DNA from: Alcanivorax jadensis T9
GTDB taxonomy: Bacteria; Pseudomonadota; Gammaproteobacteria; Pseudomonadales; Alcanivoracaceae
Direction: 5' to 3'
Assembly: GCF_000756655.1 (NCBI RefSeq)
Contig: NZ_ARXU01000008.1
Coordinates: 62,001 to 126,000, forward strand
Length of the DNA: 64,000 nt
In this document: in pieces, positions 38,055 to 49,489 of the stretch
Position numbering within the stretch: the first letter of the stretch is position 1
How the letters are laid out: every line of letters starts with the position of its first letter
Position numbers and translations under genes: made by a program
Notes under the pieces: generated by a model
What the model saw: only the letters and a program-made list of their open reading frames with translations
Database searches by the model: none
Told to the model about the DNA's origin: nothing

Positions 38055-38142
38055 TAACGCTGGCTGCCTGGCGCCGGACGTGGGGATGGCAAACGTCATA
38101 CTCCGTCAGGCGTCAGGCATTTTTATATCCAAGGAATAACAG

Positions 38143-38889
38143 ATGAAATCAAGAACACCGCTGGTTGCCGGCAACTGGAAAATGAACGGACGGCAGGATT
38201 TGCTAGCCGAGATGGCGCAAGTTTTGGCTGGCTATGACGGTGCGGCGGAGGTGGTGATCTGTCCGCCTTATCCTTATCTGGCAGCGGCGAGATCCGTTTT
38301 GCCGGCGACCATTGGTGTGGGCGGGCAGAATCTGAGCGATCAGGATGATGGTGCTTTCACCGGGGAGGTGTCCGCTCCGATGCTGGCGGAGGTGGGTTGT
38401 GGCTACGTGATTATTGGCCACTCCGAGCGTCGCGCGCTGTATGAAGAGACTGATGCGCTGATCGCCGCCAAGTTTTCCCGGGCTCAGGCTGCCGGCCTTG
38501 TGCCAATCCTCTGTGTGGGTGAAACCCTTGAAGAGCGTGAGGCTGGTGATACCGAAGCCGTGGTGTGCGGGCAGCTGCAGGCCGTCGTGGATGCGGTGGG
38601 TATTGCCGCTTTCGACAGAGCGGTAGTGGCGTATGAGCCGGTATGGGCTATCGGCACCGGTAGAACCGCCAGCCCGGAACAGGCCCAGGAAGTACATGCT
38701 TCCCTGCGGAAGTCTCTGGCCCAAAACGATAAGGATATCGCTGAATCGCTGTGCTTGCTTTACGGCGGCAGTGTAAAGGCGGATAATGCCGCCCTTCTGT
38801 TTGCCCAGTCAGACATCGATGGGGGTCTGATAGGCGGGGCATCGTTAACAGCCGACAGTTTTATTGCTATCTGTCAGGCGGCGGAATAA
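38143..38889 (+). CDS. tpiA: Triosephosphate isomerase
   Basis: 248 residues. Catalytic Lys in [10 protein letters not shown], His in [12 protein letters not shown], Glu in [21 protein letters not shown] (with the mobile loop), and [12 protein letters not shown] plus GGLIGGASL for phosphate binding. Glycolysis/gluconeogenesis. Followed 10 nt later by secG, as in Pseudomonas. Confidence 0.97.
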   Translation: MKSRTPLVAGNWKMNGRQDLLAEMAQVLAGYDGAAEVVICPPYPYLAAARSVLPATIGVGGQNLSDQDDGAFTGEVSAPMLAEVGCGYVIIGHSERRALYEETDALIAAKFSRAQAAGLVPILCVGETLEEREAGDTEAVVCGQLQAVVDAVGIAAFDRAVVAYEPVWAIGTGRTASPEQAQEVHASLRKSLAQNDKDIAESLCLLYGGSVKADNAALLFAQSDIDGGLIGGASLTADSFIAICQAAE

Positions 38890-38899
38890 TAGAGTCATT

Positions 38900-39346
38900 A
38901 TGGATATTGTTGTTCATGTAGTGCATGTGCTGGCGGCCCTTGGCCTGATTGGGCTGGTGCTGATCCAGCACGGTAAGGGTGCCGATGCCGGCGCTTCTTT
39001 CGGTGGTGGCGGTTCCCAGACTGTATTTGGCAGTGCCGGGTCGGCTAACTTTCTGACTCGCGCCACGGCGATGCTGGCGGTGGTGTTCTTCATCACCAGC
39101 ATGGGACTGGCCTGGATGGCTCGTCAGGAAGCTGAGGGCGTGCGCAGTTTCCTGCCGGAACTGGAAACCCTCGAGCAGCAGGAAGATGATGTGCCGGCTG
39201 CTCCGGCGGATTCCGACGTGCCAGCGACCATGTCTGAAGTGCCGGTTGCATCCGATGATGCTCAGGCACAAAAAGAGGTTTCAGATGTGCCGCAAGCTGG
39301 GGTAGAATCCCCGGCCCCGGCTGAAGTGCCTCAGTCGGAGCAGTAA
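38900..39346 (+). CDS. secG: Preprotein translocase subunit SecG
   Basis: 148 residues from ATG 38900. Two transmembrane helices: [20 protein letters not shown] and [23 protein letters not shown], joined by the Gly-rich loop [27 protein letters not shown] typical of SecG. The C-terminal Pro/Ala/Glu/Val-rich tail is longer than in E. coli. Component of the SecYEG channel. Confidence 0.95.
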   Translation: MDIVVHVVHVLAALGLIGLVLIQHGKGADAGASFGGGGSQTVFGSAGSANFLTRATAMLAVVFFITSMGLAWMARQEAEGVRSFLPELETLEQQEDDVPAAPADSDVPATMSEVPVASDDAQAQKEVSDVPQAGVESPAPAEVPQSEQ

Positions 39347-39360
39347 CGAAAGCGTTCTTT

Positions 39361-39446
39361 GCCGAAGTGGTGGAATTGGTAGACACGCTATCTTGAGGGG
39401 GTAGTGAGCTTCGCTCGTGCCGGTTCAAGTCCGGCCTTCGGCACCA
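39361..39446 (+). tRNA. tRNA-Leu (GAG)
   Basis: 86 nt including encoded CCA. Acceptor GCCGAAG pairs with CTTCGGC; the anticodon loop CTTGAGG gives GAG; a long variable arm and GGTTCAAGTCC T-arm are typical for tRNA-Leu. It follows secG, as in many Gammaproteobacteria. Confidence 0.96.
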
Positions 39447-39716
39447 ATTTGGAAATGAGATCCGCTGGCGGATCTCGGTGTAACCCGGTCTGGTGGTGCT
39501 AACTCTCCGATCGGGCGCGATGGAAGTGGTTTTTCATCGCTCCATGGCATGGCGCAACGTGGTTTTTTTGTGGCGCTTTCCGGTTGATTTCTGCGGCGAC
39601 GAGCAGCAGAGAGCAGTCCCGGCAGCGCAGATGCCATGGTGTTTGCGGGCGCAGTCTGGAGTTCGCTCCCGGTCGTGCTAAGGCAGCGAAAAGTAAATGT
39701 TTTTTTCGCGATTGCC
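39447..39716. other. Spacer between tRNA-Leu and the tRNA-fMet promoter
   Basis: No gene seen. A perfect stem GAGATCCGC/GCGGATCTC lies just after tRNA-Leu (39456-39476) without a T run; it could aid 3' processing or termination. Short ORFs here have no ribosome site. Confidence 0.45.
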
Positions 39717-39745
39717 TTGACAGAGTGAGCGCCTCTAAGTACTAT
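39717..39745 (+). promoter_or_regulatory. Promoter of the tRNA-fMet-rimP-nusA-infB operon
   Basis: TTGACA (39717-39722), 17-nt spacer, TACTAT (39740-39745): strong sigma-70 match, about 130 nt before the initiator tRNA. The next GC-rich bases after the -10 (TTGCGCTCG) may be a stringent-control discriminator. Confidence 0.8.
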
Positions 39746-39874
39746 TTGCGCTCGATATTTGAGGCGGGTTGAACGCTTGGATTAGCAAGATTCAACCAGC
39801 TGGAACCGAAAAGGTTTACACTCACCAGAATGTAAATCGAGTGCCGAGGGGCGCTAAAGGTTCAACGATTTTAT

Positions 39875-39951
<77 letters not shown>

Positions 39952-39987
39952 CTTAGAGGAATCAGTCAAGGCTGGTTCAAAGCGGAC

Positions 39988-40016
39988 AAAAGGCCCCTCT
40001 AGCAGGGGCCTTTTGT
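39988..40016 (+). terminator. Terminator between tRNA-fMet and rimP
   Basis: AAAAGGCCCCT-ctagc-AGGGGCCTTTTG, a perfect stem with a T run. Because rimP follows at 40125 without another obvious promoter, some read-through or antitermination is implied. Confidence 0.8.
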
Positions 40017-40124
40017 TATCCGCAGCAGTGGAATGGGCGGTGGATGTGCGGTCGATTGCATGGCTTCCTTGCAGTCACTGTAATGTCCCCAGGCCCATTT
40101 TTTGTTTGTACTGTCGGAAAGGAC

Positions 40125-40580
40125 ATGTCGAAACGCGTAGAACAATTAACGGAGCTGCTGGCTCCGGTCGTTGAAGACTTGGGCTTCGTGCTTTGGGGTA
40201 TTGAACATATCCAGGGGCGCGGGGCTGTTTTGCGTGTGTATATCGACCATGAAGACGGTATTTCGGTAGATAATTGCGCGGCGGTGAGTCACGAAGTCAG
40301 CGGCGTGCTGGATGTGGAAGATCCAATTCCCGGCGAATATAACCTGGAAGTGTCCTCGCCGGGCATGGATCGGCCCATGTTTGATATTGCGCAATATGCC
40401 GACTACATCGGTGAAGACGTTCAGCTGAAGTTGCTGGCGCCGGTGTCTGGCAAGCGTAAAATGACGGCGGCCATTGTGGCCGTGGATGGCGAAACGCTGG
40501 TGGTGGAGCTTGATGGCGACACCCTGCGTATTCCTTACAGTCAGGTAGATCGTGCCCGGTTGCAGCCTCGCTTCGACTGA
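40125..40580 (+). CDS. rimP: Ribosome maturation factor RimP
   Basis: 151 residues from ATG 40125 (AAAGGAC 5 nt upstream). LAPVVEDLGFVLWGIEHIQGRGAVLRVYIDHEDGISVDNCAAVSHEVSGVLDVEDPIPGEYNLEVSSPGMDRP is the RimP core. Acts in 30S assembly. First protein gene of the nusA-infB operon. Confidence 0.96.
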   Translation: MSKRVEQLTELLAPVVEDLGFVLWGIEHIQGRGAVLRVYIDHEDGISVDNCAAVSHEVSGVLDVEDPIPGEYNLEVSSPGMDRPMFDIAQYADYIGEDVQLKLLAPVSGKRKMTAAIVAVDGETLVVELDGDTLRIPYSQVDRARLQPRFD

Positions 40581-40619
40581 GCACGCCCTGAAGAACTTTG
40601 TCTTTGTAAAGGCCTGGCC

Positions 40620-42128
40620 ATGAACAAAGAGATCCTGCTGGTAGCGGAAACCGTATCAAACGAAAAAGGCGTCAGCCGTGACGTGATTTTCGAGGCCATC
40701 GAGCTTGCTCTGGCGGCCGCTACCAAAAAACGCTTTAAGGAAGAAGACGTGGAAATTCGCGTGGATATCGACCGGGTATCCGGCGATTCTCGCACCTTCC
40801 GCGTATGGCACGTGGTGCCCGATGAAGAGCTTTACGAATTCGGTAAGCAGCTGACCCTCGATGAAGCCCATGAACAGGATACGTCGCTGCAGATCGGCGA
40901 CACCTGGGAAGAGGAAATCGAATCCGAAGCCTTTGGTCGTATCGGTGCCCAGACAGCCAAGCAGGTCATCGTGCAGAAAGTGCGCGAAGCCGAGCGTCGC
41001 CAGATCATCGAAGAATATCGTGATCGCATTGGTGAGCTGATCAGCGGCATCGTCAAGAAAGCCAGCCGGGATTCCATCGTTCTGGATCTGGGCGGCAACG
41101 CGGAAGCGCTGATCACCCGTGAGCACATGATTCCCCGCGAAGCGGTGCGTCAGAATGACCGGATTCGCGCTTACTTGCTGGGCGTGAACGAAGAAAATCG
41201 TGGCCCACAGCTGTTTGCAAGCCGTGCCTGCCCGGACATGCTGGTTGAGCTGTTCAAGATTGAAGTGCCGGAAATCGGTGAAGAGCTGATCGAGATCAAG
41301 GGCGCAGCCCGTGATCCCGGCTCGCGCGCCAAGATCGCCGTGAAAAGCAACGACCAGCGTATTGATCCGGTTGGCGCTTGTGTCGGTATGCGCGGTGCTC
41401 GCGTCCAGGCCGTTTCCAACGAGCTGGCCGGTGAACGTATTGATATCGTCCTGTGGGACGACAACCCGGCGCAACTGGTGATCAATGCCATGCAGCCGGC
41501 GGAAGTGGCTTCCATCGTAATGGATGAAGAAAGCCATTCCATGGATATTGCGGTGGAAGATGAATCCGCCCTGGCCCAGGCCATTGGTCGCAGTGGTCAG
41601 AATATCCGTCTGGCCTCTGAGCTGACTGGCTGGGAACTCAACGTCATGACTCTTGACGATGCCCAGAACAAGCAGGAAGAGGAAGCCGCCCAGGCCCTGG
41701 AAACGTTCATGAAAGAACTGGACGTGGATGAGGATGTGGCCGGCATTCTGGTGGATGAAGGCTTTACCACCCTGGAAGAAGTGGCCTATGTGCCTGAAGA
41801 AGAGATGCTCGCTATCGACGGTTTCGATGAAGATATTGTCGAAGCACTGCGTCAGCGTGCCAAGGATGTCCTGCTGACCAAAGCACTGGTATCCGAAGAG
41901 AGATTTGAACTGGCCGAGCCTGCTGAAGATCTTCTCAACATGGATGGCATGGATCGTGACCTGGCGGTGGAGCTGGCGTCCCGTGGCATCGCCACTATGG
42001 AAGACCTGGCCGAACAGGCGGTGGATGATCTGATGGAAATCAGTGGCATGAGCGAAGAGCGTGCCGCCGAGTTGATCATGACAGCCCGGGCTCCCTGGTT
42101 CGCCGATGAAGGCGAAGCCGGAGCCTGA
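40620..42128 (+). CDS. nusA: Transcription termination/antitermination factor NusA
   Basis: 502 residues. N-terminal RNA polymerase-binding domain ([26 protein letters not shown]), S1 domain ([25 protein letters not shown]), two KH domains ([29 protein letters not shown] and [20 protein letters not shown]), then two acidic C-terminal repeats of helix-hairpin-helix type ([22 protein letters not shown] and [22 protein letters not shown]). Confidence 0.98.
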   Translation: MNKEILLVAETVSNEKGVSRDVIFEAIELALAAATKKRFKEEDVEIRVDIDRVSGDSRTFRVWHVVPDEELYEFGKQLTLDEAHEQDTSLQIGDTWEEEIESEAFGRIGAQTAKQVIVQKVREAERRQIIEEYRDRIGELISGIVKKASRDSIVLDLGGNAEALITREHMIPREAVRQNDRIRAYLLGVNEENRGPQLFASRACPDMLVELFKIEVPEIGEELIEIKGAARDPGSRAKIAVKSNDQRIDPVGACVGMRGARVQAVSNELAGERIDIVLWDDNPAQLVINAMQPAEVASIVMDEESHSMDIAVEDESALAQAIGRSGQNIRLASELTGWELNVMTLDDAQNKQEEEAAQALETFMKELDVDEDVAGILVDEGFTTLEEVAYVPEEEMLAIDGFDEDIVEALRQRAKDVLLTKALVSEERFELAEPAEDLLNMDGMDRDLAVELASRGIATMEDLAEQAVDDLMEISGMSEERAAELIMTARAPWFADEGEAGA

Positions 42129-42349
42129 CAGCCTTTATTAGTTCTGGCGGATTAGACGCGGGCACCAACAGCAGGGTGTTGAAAAGGCCACAAGGTGCTT
42201 TTCAAGCTATCTTCGCGGTACGGTCCGCAAAGATAAGCACACAATGCGCTGACCGGAATGTGCCGGGCAGTGCGGTCATTCGCCCAAAGGGCAATGGCCC
42301 AGGCTATTTTCAATAGCCTGCTAGAGACGGACAGGAGAGTGTTGCTGAC
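42129..42349. other. nusA-infB spacer rich in hairpins
   Basis: 221 nt without a gene. It contains a stem CTATCTTcGCGG/CCGCaAAGATAAG (about 42209-42238) and a perfect AGGCTATT-ttc-AATAGCCT hairpin (about 42302-42320). Neither is followed by a T run. They may slow or process the operon RNA; infB has a ribosome site AGGAGAG before ATG 42350. Confidence 0.4.
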
Positions 42350-45040
42350 ATGGCAGAAACGACCGTAAAGAAACTGGCCGACATCGTAGGGACTCCCGTC
42401 GAGAAGCTGCTTATGCAGATGAAAGACGCCGGATTACCCCATGGCGATGCCAGCGAAGTGGTCTCCGATGAGCAGAAGCAGCAGCTGCTGGCTCATCTGC
42501 GCAAGTCCCATGGTGCCGCGGATACCGAAGCCAAGAAGATTACCCTCAAGCGCAAGTCCACCAGCACCATCAAGACTACCGGTGCGGCGGGCAAATCGAA
42601 GACCGTAAACGTGGAAGTGCGCAAGAAGCGCACCTACGTGAAGCGCGAGACGCTTGAAGAGCAGGAACGCGAGGAAGCCGAACGCAAGGCGGCCGAAGAG
42701 GCTGCGCGTCTGGCGGAAGAAGAGCAGCGCCAGGCTGAAGAAGTTGCCAAGCGTCAGGCTGAAGAAGCGGCCAGCAAGAAAGAAGAAGACGCCAAGGCCC
42801 GTGCGGAAGCCGAGCGCAAGGCTGCAGGCGAAAAGGCGGCAGAAGAGAAGACCAAGCGTGTCTCCGTGCCGAAGACAGCGGCCGCCAAAAAGCCTGCCAA
42901 GGCAGAAACGGCTGAAGAAAAAGCCAAGCGCGAAGAAGCCGAACGCAAGCAGCGTGAAGCCGATGAAGCCAAGCGCAAACAGGAAGCCGAAACCCGCAAG
43001 AAAGCGGAAGAGGAAGCTGCTCGCCGTACCGCTGAAGAAGCTGCCCGTATCGCGGCGGAGCTGGAAAAACGTGGCGATCAGGAAGAGAAAAAGCCTGAGG
43101 AAGAGGAAGACAAAGGGTCTTCCATTGTTGTTGCCGCGCAGGAAGCCAGCTATCAGCGTGAAGAGCGCCAATCTCGCCGCCGTCGTCGCAAGCCGAAATC
43201 AGCTGGCGTGGCTCACGGCCAGATGAAGAGCTCCATGAACAAGCAGCACGGCTTTAAAACCCCGACGGAGAAGAAAATCTACGAAGTCGAAGTACCGGAA
43301 ACCATTACCGTGGGCGATCTGGCCCAGCGCATGAACATCAAGGCCAAGCAATTGATCAAGGCCATGATGAAGATGGGTGAAATGGCGACGGTCAATCAGT
43401 TTATTGATCAAGAGACCGCATTCCTTCTGGTAGAAGAAATGGGTCACAAGCCCGTTGCCAGCAAAGGGCAGGAAGAAGTTCTTGAAGATCACCTGGCCGG
43501 CATGGTTGTTAACCGTGATGAGGGGGATCTGAATGATCGCGCTCCAGTGGTGACCATTATGGGCCACGTGGATCACGGCAAGACCTCCCTGCTGGATTAC
43601 ATCCGCAAGGCCAAGGTTGCCGACGGCGAAGCCGGTGGTATTACTCAGCATATCGGTGCCTACCATGTAGAGCACGAGAAGGGCATGATCACCTTCCTGG
43701 ATACTCCGGGCCACGCAGCCTTTACGGCCATGCGTGCCCGCGGTGCCAAGGCTACGGATATCGTGGTGATCGTGGTTGCTGCTGACGATGGTGTGATGCC
43801 GCAAACCGCCGAGGCGATCGACCACGCCAAAGCGTCCGGTGCGCCGATCATCATCGCCGTGAACAAGATTGATAAAGAGCAGGCGGACCCGGATCGTGTT
43901 CGCAATGAGCTGGCCACCAAGGATGTGATCCCGGAAGAGTGGGGCGGTGAATATCAGTTCATCAACGTGTCTGCACATTCCGGGCAGGGTGTAGATGATC
44001 TGCTTGATGCCATCCTGCTGCAGTCCGAGCTGCTGGAACTGAAAGCACCGTCCACGGGCTCTGCCACTGGCGTAGTGATTGAATCGCGTATTGAAAAAGG
44101 CCGCGGTACCGTTGCTTCCATTCTGATCCAGGCGGGTCAGTTGAATATCGGTGACATGCTGCTGGCTGGCGCTCACTTCGGCCGCGTACGAGCTATGGTC
44201 GACGAGAACGGCAAGCCCATCAAAACCGCCGGTCCTTCCATCCCGGTGGAAGTACTGGGTCTGGATGGTGCCCCGGAAGCAGGTGAACAGGTGCAGGTGG
44301 TGCCCGACGAGAAGAAGGCCCGTGAAGTGGCTGAATTCCGTCAGGAGCGTGATCGCGACCTGAAACTCAAGCGTCAGCAGGCCTCCAAACTGGAGAACCT
44401 GTTTGAGAACATGGGCAGCGCAGAAACCAAGACCGTCAACATCGTCCTCAAGACCGATGTACGCGGCTCCCTGGAAGCGCTCACTGGCGCCCTGCATGAT
44501 CTGGGCACCGATGAAGTGAAGGTGAACCTGGTATCTGCCGGCGTAGGTGCGATCAACGAATCCGACGTCAATCTGGCCATGACCAGTGAAGGCGTACTGC
44601 TGGGCTTCAACGTCCGTGCTGATTCGAAGGCCAAGAAACTGTGCGAACAGGAAGGCCTGGATCTGCGTTACTACAGCGTGATCTACGAACTGATCGACGA
44701 CGTCAAGTCGGCCATGAGTGGTCTGCTGGCACCAGAGAAGCGCGAAGAGATCCTTGGTACCGCCCAGGTTCGCGACGTGTTCCGTTCTTCCAAGTTCGGT
44801 GCCGTTGCCGGCTGTATGGTCATCGAGGGTACCTTGTACCGCAATCGTCCGATCCGCGTGTTGCGCGATGATGTCGTGGTCTTCGAAGGCGAGCTCGAAT
44901 CGCTGCGTCGCTTCAAGGACGATGTCCAGGAAGTGCGTAACGGCATGGAGTGTGGTATCGCTGTGAAGAGCTACAACGACGTGAAAGCCGGTGACAAGAT
45001 CGAAGTCTTTGAAGTGAAGGAGGTGGCGCGCTTCCTGTAA
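42350..45040 (+). CDS. infB: Translation initiation factor IF-2
   Basis: 896 residues. Long Lys/Glu/Ala-rich N-terminal region (about 90-280) typical of enterobacterial-type IF-2, with a conserved start [30 protein letters not shown]. GTPase domain: G1 [18 protein letters not shown]3 [16 protein letters not shown]4 VNKIDK. Then the EF-Tu-like domain and the C-terminal fMet-tRNA-binding domain ending EVKEVARFL. Confidence 0.98.
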   Translation: MAETTVKKLADIVGTPVEKLLMQMKDAGLPHGDASEVVSDEQKQQLLAHLRKSHGAADTEAKKITLKRKSTSTIKTTGAAGKSKTVNVEVRKKRTYVKRETLEEQEREEAERKAAEEAARLAEEEQRQAEEVAKRQAEEAASKKEEDAKARAEAERKAAGEKAAEEKTKRVSVPKTAAAKKPAKAETAEEKAKREEAERKQREADEAKRKQEAETRKKAEEEAARRTAEEAARIAAELEKRGDQEEKKPEEEEDKGSSIVVAAQEASYQREERQSRRRRRKPKSAGVAHGQMKSSMNKQHGFKTPTEKKIYEVEVPETITVGDLAQRMNIKAKQLIKAMMKMGEMATVNQFIDQETAFLLVEEMGHKPVASKGQEEVLEDHLAGMVVNRDEGDLNDRAPVVTIMGHVDHGKTSLLDYIRKAKVADGEAGGITQHIGAYHVEHEKGMITFLDTPGHAAFTAMRARGAKATDIVVIVVAADDGVMPQTAEAIDHAKASGAPIIIAVNKIDKEQADPDRVRNELATKDVIPEEWGGEYQFINVSAHSGQGVDDLLDAILLQSELLELKAPSTGSATGVVIESRIEKGRGTVASILIQAGQLNIGDMLLAGAHFGRVRAMVDENGKPIKTAGPSIPVEVLGLDGAPEAGEQVQVVPDEKKAREVAEFRQERDRDLKLKRQQASKLENLFENMGSAETKTVNIVLKTDVRGSLEALTGALHDLGTDEVKVNLVSAGVGAINESDVNLAMTSEGVLLGFNVRADSKAKKLCEQEGLDLRYYSVIYELIDDVKSAMSGLLAPEKREEILGTAQVRDVFRSSKFGAVAGCMVIEGTLYRNRPIRVLRDDVVVFEGELESLRRFKDDVQEVRNGMECGIAVKSYNDVKAGDKIEVFEVKEVARFL

Positions 45041-45059
45041 GGAGCGTGCCCCGTTAGCC

Positions 45060-45470
45060 ATGAGCCGTCATCGTCGCCCGCAGGGCTTTAACCGTACCGA
45101 CCGGATTGCCGATCAGATACAGCGTGAGCTGTCGCGGTTACTGCAGTTTGAAATGAAAGACCCGCGGGTAAATCTGGCCACCATCCAGGATGTAACGGTG
45201 TCCCGGGATCTGTCCTTTGCCGACGTGTACTTCACACTGCTGGGCAAGGGCGAGGAAGAAGGCGCCGAGGCGGAGGAAGTACTGGTAAAAGCCAGTGGCT
45301 TCCTGCGCAGCAGCCTGGCTCAGAGCCTCAACACCCGCACCACCCCCAAATTGCGTTTCCATTACGACATGACCCCGGAAAGGGCGGCACATCTGTCACA
45401 GCTGATTGATGAAGCCCGCGCGGAAGACCGGGAATTGCGTCCGGACAACGACGAAACCGAAAACGATTAG
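45060..45470 (+). CDS. rbfA: Ribosome-binding factor A
   Basis: 136 residues, 19 nt after infB. KH-like fold: NRTDRIADQIQRELSRLLQFEMKDPRVNLATIQDVTVSRDLSFADVYFTLL ... LRSSLAQSLNTRTTPKLRFHYDM. 30S maturation and cold adaptation. The C-terminus is acidic. Confidence 0.96.
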   Translation: MSRHRRPQGFNRTDRIADQIQRELSRLLQFEMKDPRVNLATIQDVTVSRDLSFADVYFTLLGKGEEEGAEAEEVLVKASGFLRSSLAQSLNTRTTPKLRFHYDMTPERAAHLSQLIDEARAEDRELRPDNDETEND

Positions 45471-45487
45471 TGTAGCGGAGCTGTCAG

Positions 45488-46405
45488 GTGGCAAAACGTC
45501 GTCCTCGTGGCCGTAACGTCAACGGCATCCTGTTGTTGGATAAAGTCGGTGGTGTCAGCAGTAATGGCGCCCTGCAAATGGTCAAGAAAATGTTTGCGGC
45601 GGCCAAGGCCGGTCACACCGGCAGCCTGGATCCGCTGGCCACCGGCATGTTGCCGATCTGTTTTGGTGAGGCCACCAAATTCAGCCAGTTCCTGCTGGAG
45701 TCGGACAAAAGCTATCGGGTCACCGCCAAGCTGGGAGTGATTACCGAAACCGGCGATGCGGACGGTGATGTGGTCAGCACCACAGCGGTGACGGCGACGC
45801 CTGCACAGATTGAAGACGCCCTGATGTCCTTCAAGGGGGATATCGAACAGGTGCCAAGCATGTATTCGGCGATCAAGCACCAGGGTGTGCCGCTTTACAA
45901 ACTGGCCCGTGAAGGCAAGACCGTGGAGCGTAAACCGCGCCCGGTAACGATTTATGATCTTCGCATTTTGCGTATCGAAGGCGATGAGCTGGAATTCGAA
46001 GTGGATTGTTCCAAAGGCACCTATGTGCGTTCGCTGGTGGAAGATACCGGTGAGAAGCTGGGTTGTGGCGGCCATGTCACCGCCCTGCGCCGTCTGTCTG
46101 CCGGTCCCTATCCGGCGGAGCGCATGCTGACCCTGGAACAACTGGGCAAGATCAAGGAAACCGGCGGCTTCGAAGCAATCGACGAGCTGCTCTTGCCTTT
46201 ATCCACCAGCGTGGCAGACTGGCCGCGCATTGAGCTGGGTGACAATGCTGCCTATTACCTGCAGCAGGGTCAGCCAGTGATGACCTCAGACCGTCCTGCG
46301 GACGGTTGGGTAAGTATTTACCAGGCATCCAGTGAAGAATTTCTGGGTGTCGGTGAAGTGCTGGAAGACGGGCGGATTGCCCCTCGTCGACTGGTATCGG
46401 GCTGA
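45488..46405 (+). CDS. truB: tRNA pseudouridine-55 synthase TruB
   Basis: 305 residues from GTG 45488 (GGAG 8 nt upstream). NGILLLDKVGGVSSN, then the catalytic aspartate in AGHTGSLDPLATGMLPICFGEATKF, YRVTAKLG, QVPSMYSAIKHQGVPLYKLAREGKTVERKPR and CSKGTYVRSLVEDTGEKLGCGGHVTALRR. C-terminal PUA-like part. 18 nt after rbfA. Confidence 0.97.
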   Translation: MAKRRPRGRNVNGILLLDKVGGVSSNGALQMVKKMFAAAKAGHTGSLDPLATGMLPICFGEATKFSQFLLESDKSYRVTAKLGVITETGDADGDVVSTTAVTATPAQIEDALMSFKGDIEQVPSMYSAIKHQGVPLYKLAREGKTVERKPRPVTIYDLRILRIEGDELEFEVDCSKGTYVRSLVEDTGEKLGCGGHVTALRRLSAGPYPAERMLTLEQLGKIKETGGFEAIDELLLPLSTSVADWPRIELGDNAAYYLQQGQPVMTSDRPADGWVSIYQASSEEFLGVGEVLEDGRIAPRRLVSG

Positions 46406-46482
46406 GACGCCCATCCACAGACGGCAGCTATAAATATGCATGGCTGACCGCGTCTTTTTATTGAGCATATTGGAGAAATAGC

Positions 46483-46752
46483 ATGGCGTTAACCACTGAA
46501 CAGAAAGCGGAAATCCTGAAAGAGCACGGCCAGAAAGAAGGCGATACCGGGTCCCCGGAAGTACAGGTTGCTCTGCTGAGTGCCAATATCAATGGCCTGC
46601 AGGACCACTTCAAGGGTCACAAGAAGGATCACCACAGCCGTCGCGGCCTGATCCGCATGGTAAACCAGCGTCGTAAGCTGCTGGACTACCTGGCCAAGAA
46701 AGACCGCACCCGTTACCTGCAGCTGATCGAAAAGCTGGGTCTGCGTCGTTAA
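46483..46752 (+). CDS. rpsO: Ribosomal protein S15
   Basis: 89 residues, the standard length. [70 protein letters not shown] carries all S15 signatures. In the conserved rpsO-pnp order. Confidence 0.98.
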   Translation: MALTTEQKAEILKEHGQKEGDTGSPEVQVALLSANINGLQDHFKGHKKDHHSRRGLIRMVNQRRKLLDYLAKKDRTRYLQLIEKLGLRR

Positions 46753-46782
46753 AAGACCGCAGATCGGGTAACCACAACAGAA

Positions 46783-46816
46783 GCTCGGCAGTCGCCGGGC
46801 TTCTGTTGTTTCTGGC
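46783..46816 (+). terminator. Terminator/processing hairpin after rpsO
   Basis: ACAACAGAAGC-t-CGGC, agtc loop, GCCG-g-GCTTCTGTTGT. A long stem with a weak T run. In E. coli the rpsO-pnp region has an attenuating terminator and an RNase III site; this stem could serve either role. Confidence 0.65.
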
Positions 46817-46996
46817 CTGTGGAAAATGGCTGGAGATCACGTTCGGAATACCGCTGGCTAAGGGCTTCGGGCGTATCTGTTGGCTAATTTACGGTTGGGC
46901 CAGGCGCCCTGGCGGGCTATGATGCCCGGGCAAAAGATGAATTGTTATCAGAGGCATGGGCCTCGAAGATTGTCGTGAAGAGAGAAGAGACGAGAT

Positions 46997-49090
46997 ATGT
47001 TCAATAAAATCACTAAACAGATTCAGTTCGGCCGTGACACGGTAACCCTGGAAACCGGGCAGATCGCCCGCCAGGCCACCGCTGCTGTCATGGTTCGTAT
47101 CGGTAACACCGAAGTGCTGGTTACCGTGGTAGGCAAAAAAGAAGCGGATCCCAACAAACCCTTTTTCCCCCTGACCGTTAACTATCAGGAAAAGACCTAC
47201 GCAGCCGGCCGTATCCCCGGTGGCTTTTTCAAGCGTGAAGGTCGTCCCAGCGAGAAAGAGACCCTCACTTGCCGCCTGATCGACCGCCCGATCCGCCCAC
47301 TGTTTCCCAAGGGCTTCATGAATGAAGTGCAGGTAGTCGCCACGGTCATGTCTGCCGACAAGAATCAGGATCCGGATATCGCTGCCCTGATCGGCACCTC
47401 CGCCGCCCTGTCTATTTCCGGCATTCCTTTCGGTGGCCCCATCGGCGCTGCCCGCGTTGGTTTCAAGGATGGCATGTATATCCTCAACCCCAGCCGCAGC
47501 GAACTGGAAGAATCCGCCCTGGATCTGGTGGTTGCCGGTACCGAGCCTGCGGTGTTGATGGTGGAATCCGAAGCCAAAGAACTGTCCGAAGACCAGATGC
47601 TGGGCGCTGTCCTGTTCGGTCACATGGAAATGCAGCCGGTTATTCAGGGCATCAAGGAATTTGCTGCCGAAGTGGGCACCCCCACCTGGGAGTGGCAGCC
47701 CGCTACCGAGAACACCGAGCTGAAAAACGCCATCAAGGAAAAATTTGAAGGTGCGCTGGGCGAAGCCTATACCATCACCGAGAAGATGGCCCGTTACGCC
47801 AAAGTGGGCGAGCTGCGTGATGCCTGTGTGGAAGCGTTTGCCACCGGCGAAGAAGGCGCTCCGGAAGCCGGCGAAGTGAAAGAGCTGTTCGGCAAGGTCG
47901 AGAAATCCGTGGTGCGTGAAGCGGTAGTGTCCGGCAAGCCGCGTATCGACGGCCGTGCTCTTGATGCAGTACGTGCCATCGAATGTGAAGTCGGCGTGCT
48001 GGCCAAGACCCACGGTTCTGCCTTGTTCACCCGTGGTGAAACCCAGGCCATCGTTACCGCCACCCTGGGCGGCATGCGCGATGCCCAGTTCATCGACGCA
48101 CTGGAAGGGTCCCGCCAGGATCACTTCATGCTGCAGTACAACTTCCCTCCCTACTGTGTGGGCGAAACCGGCATGATCGGCTCTCCCAAGCGTCGCGAGA
48201 TCGGTCACGGCCGTCTGGCCCGCCGTGGTGTGGAAGCGGTAGTGCCTGACGAGAAGGCTTTCCCGTACTCCATCCGCGTGGTGTCCGAGATTACCGAATC
48301 CAACGGTTCCTCCTCCATGGCGTCCGTATGTGGCACTTCCATGGCGCTGATGGATGCAGGTGTTCCCCTGACCGCGCCGGTGGCGGGTATTGCCATGGGT
48401 CTGGTGAAGGAAGAAGACGGCCGCTTCGCGGTACTGTCCGATATCCTCGGTGACGAAGATCACCTGGGCGACATGGACTTCAAGGTGGCCGGTACTGCCC
48501 GTGGCGTAACCGCCCTGCAGATGGACATCAAAATCGAAGGCATCACCGAAGAGATCATGGAGAAGGCGCTGGAACAGGCCAATGCCGGCCGTATCCACAT
48601 CCTCGGTGAAATGGCCAAGGCGATTGGTGAATCCCGCACCCAGGTATCTGACAATGCGCCGACCCTGCTGACCCTGAAGATCAATCCGGACAAGATCCGT
48701 GACGTGATCGGTAAAGGCGGCGCCACCATCCGTGCGCTGACCGACGAAACCGGTTGCACCATTGATCTGGAAGACGATGGCAGCGTGAAGATCTACGGTG
48801 AAACCCGCGAGAAGGCAGAAGAAGCCGTGCGTCGTGTGGAAGAAATCACTGCCGAAGCGGAAGTGGGCGCCATCTACGAAGGCAAGGTCACCAAGGTGGT
48901 GGATTTCGGTGCTTTCGTCGCGATCATGCCCGGTACTGAAGGCCTGCTGCACATCTCCCAGATCGCTGAAGAGCGGGTGGAGAAGGTGTCTGACTACGTC
49001 AATGAGGGCGACCTGATCAAGGTGAAGGTCCTCGACGTGGATCAGCGTGGCCGTATCAAGCTGTCCATGAAGGAAGCGAAGGAAGACTAA
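46997..49090 (+). CDS. pnp: Polynucleotide phosphorylase
   Basis: 697 residues. Two RNase PH-like cores ([18 protein letters not shown] in the first; [14 protein letters not shown] and [34 protein letters not shown] in the second, with the catalytic [13 protein letters not shown] acids), KH domain ([20 protein letters not shown]) and S1 domain ([30 protein letters not shown]). Trimeric 3'-5' exonuclease of RNA decay. A 244-nt leader with hairpins precedes it, consistent with autoregulation. Confidence 0.98.
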   Translation: MFNKITKQIQFGRDTVTLETGQIARQATAAVMVRIGNTEVLVTVVGKKEADPNKPFFPLTVNYQEKTYAAGRIPGGFFKREGRPSEKETLTCRLIDRPIRPLFPKGFMNEVQVVATVMSADKNQDPDIAALIGTSAALSISGIPFGGPIGAARVGFKDGMYILNPSRSELEESALDLVVAGTEPAVLMVESEAKELSEDQMLGAVLFGHMEMQPVIQGIKEFAAEVGTPTWEWQPATENTELKNAIKEKFEGALGEAYTITEKMARYAKVGELRDACVEAFATGEEGAPEAGEVKELFGKVEKSVVREAVVSGKPRIDGRALDAVRAIECEVGVLAKTHGSALFTRGETQAIVTATLGGMRDAQFIDALEGSRQDHFMLQYNFPPYCVGETGMIGSPKRREIGHGRLARRGVEAVVPDEKAFPYSIRVVSEITESNGSSSMASVCGTSMALMDAGVPLTAPVAGIAMGLVKEEDGRFAVLSDILGDEDHLGDMDFKVAGTARGVTALQMDIKIEGITEEIMEKALEQANAGRIHILGEMAKAIGESRTQVSDNAPTLLTLKINPDKIRDVIGKGGATIRALTDETGCTIDLEDDGSVKIYGETREKAEEAVRRVEEITAEAEVGAIYEGKVTKVVDFGAFVAIMPGTEGLLHISQIAEERVEKVSDYVNEGDLIKVKVLDVDQRGRIKLSMKEAKED

Positions 49091-49109
49091 GCTTTTCTTT
49101 CTCAGCTCC

Positions 49110-49143
49110 ACAAAAAAGGCCGGCATTTGCCGGCCTTTTTTGT
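49110..49143. terminator. Terminator after pnp
   Basis: AAAAAAGGCCGGC-attt-GCCGGCCTTTTTT. Symmetrical A and T runs let it serve both pnp and the convergent lipoprotein gene at 49178. Confidence 0.9.
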
Positions 49144-49177
49144 GTCTGAATACCGGGTTTCGCCGGCAATGGCAGAC

Positions 49178-49489
49178 TTAGTCACCACATACGGTGGTGG
49201 TGGTCTCGCCGTACAGGCCGAGAATGTTGGTGAAATGAACATCCACGGTACCGACACGGGTGATACCGGCGTTCTGCTTGGCCTTGGCGGTGGAGGCATC
49301 GCCGGTGGCCAGAAAGCCCAGATAGTTCTGCATGGTGGCGGAGCCTTCCTTGGTACAGGCGACAGCATTGTCGCGTACGTCTACTGGGGCGGCCATGTCG
49401 CTGTAGATCAGGCCGGGGGAGTAGGGGGTCTGACAACCTGTCAGGAAAAGGGAGCCGGAAACGGCGGCAAGCGCAAACAGATTTTTCAT
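49178..49489 (-). CDS. TRL-like lipoprotein
   Basis: 103 residues. Signal peptide with lipobox LTGC (Cys19), then GLIYSDMAAPVDVRDNAVACTKEGSATMQNYLGFLATGDASTAKAKQNAGITRVGTVDVHFTNILGLYGETTTTVCG. This is the TRL-domain pattern (GLIYTd...P......A..K.G.A.....LGL...GDAS...A...GI..I..VD......LG.Y...T..V.G). Function unknown. AAGGAG lies 6 nt before the ATG; monocistronic. Confidence 0.82.
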   Translation of the reverse strand: MKNLFALAAVSGSLFLTGCQTPYSPGLIYSDMAAPVDVRDNAVACTKEGSATMQNYLGFLATGDASTAKAKQNAGITRVGTVDVHFTNILGLYGETTTTVCGD

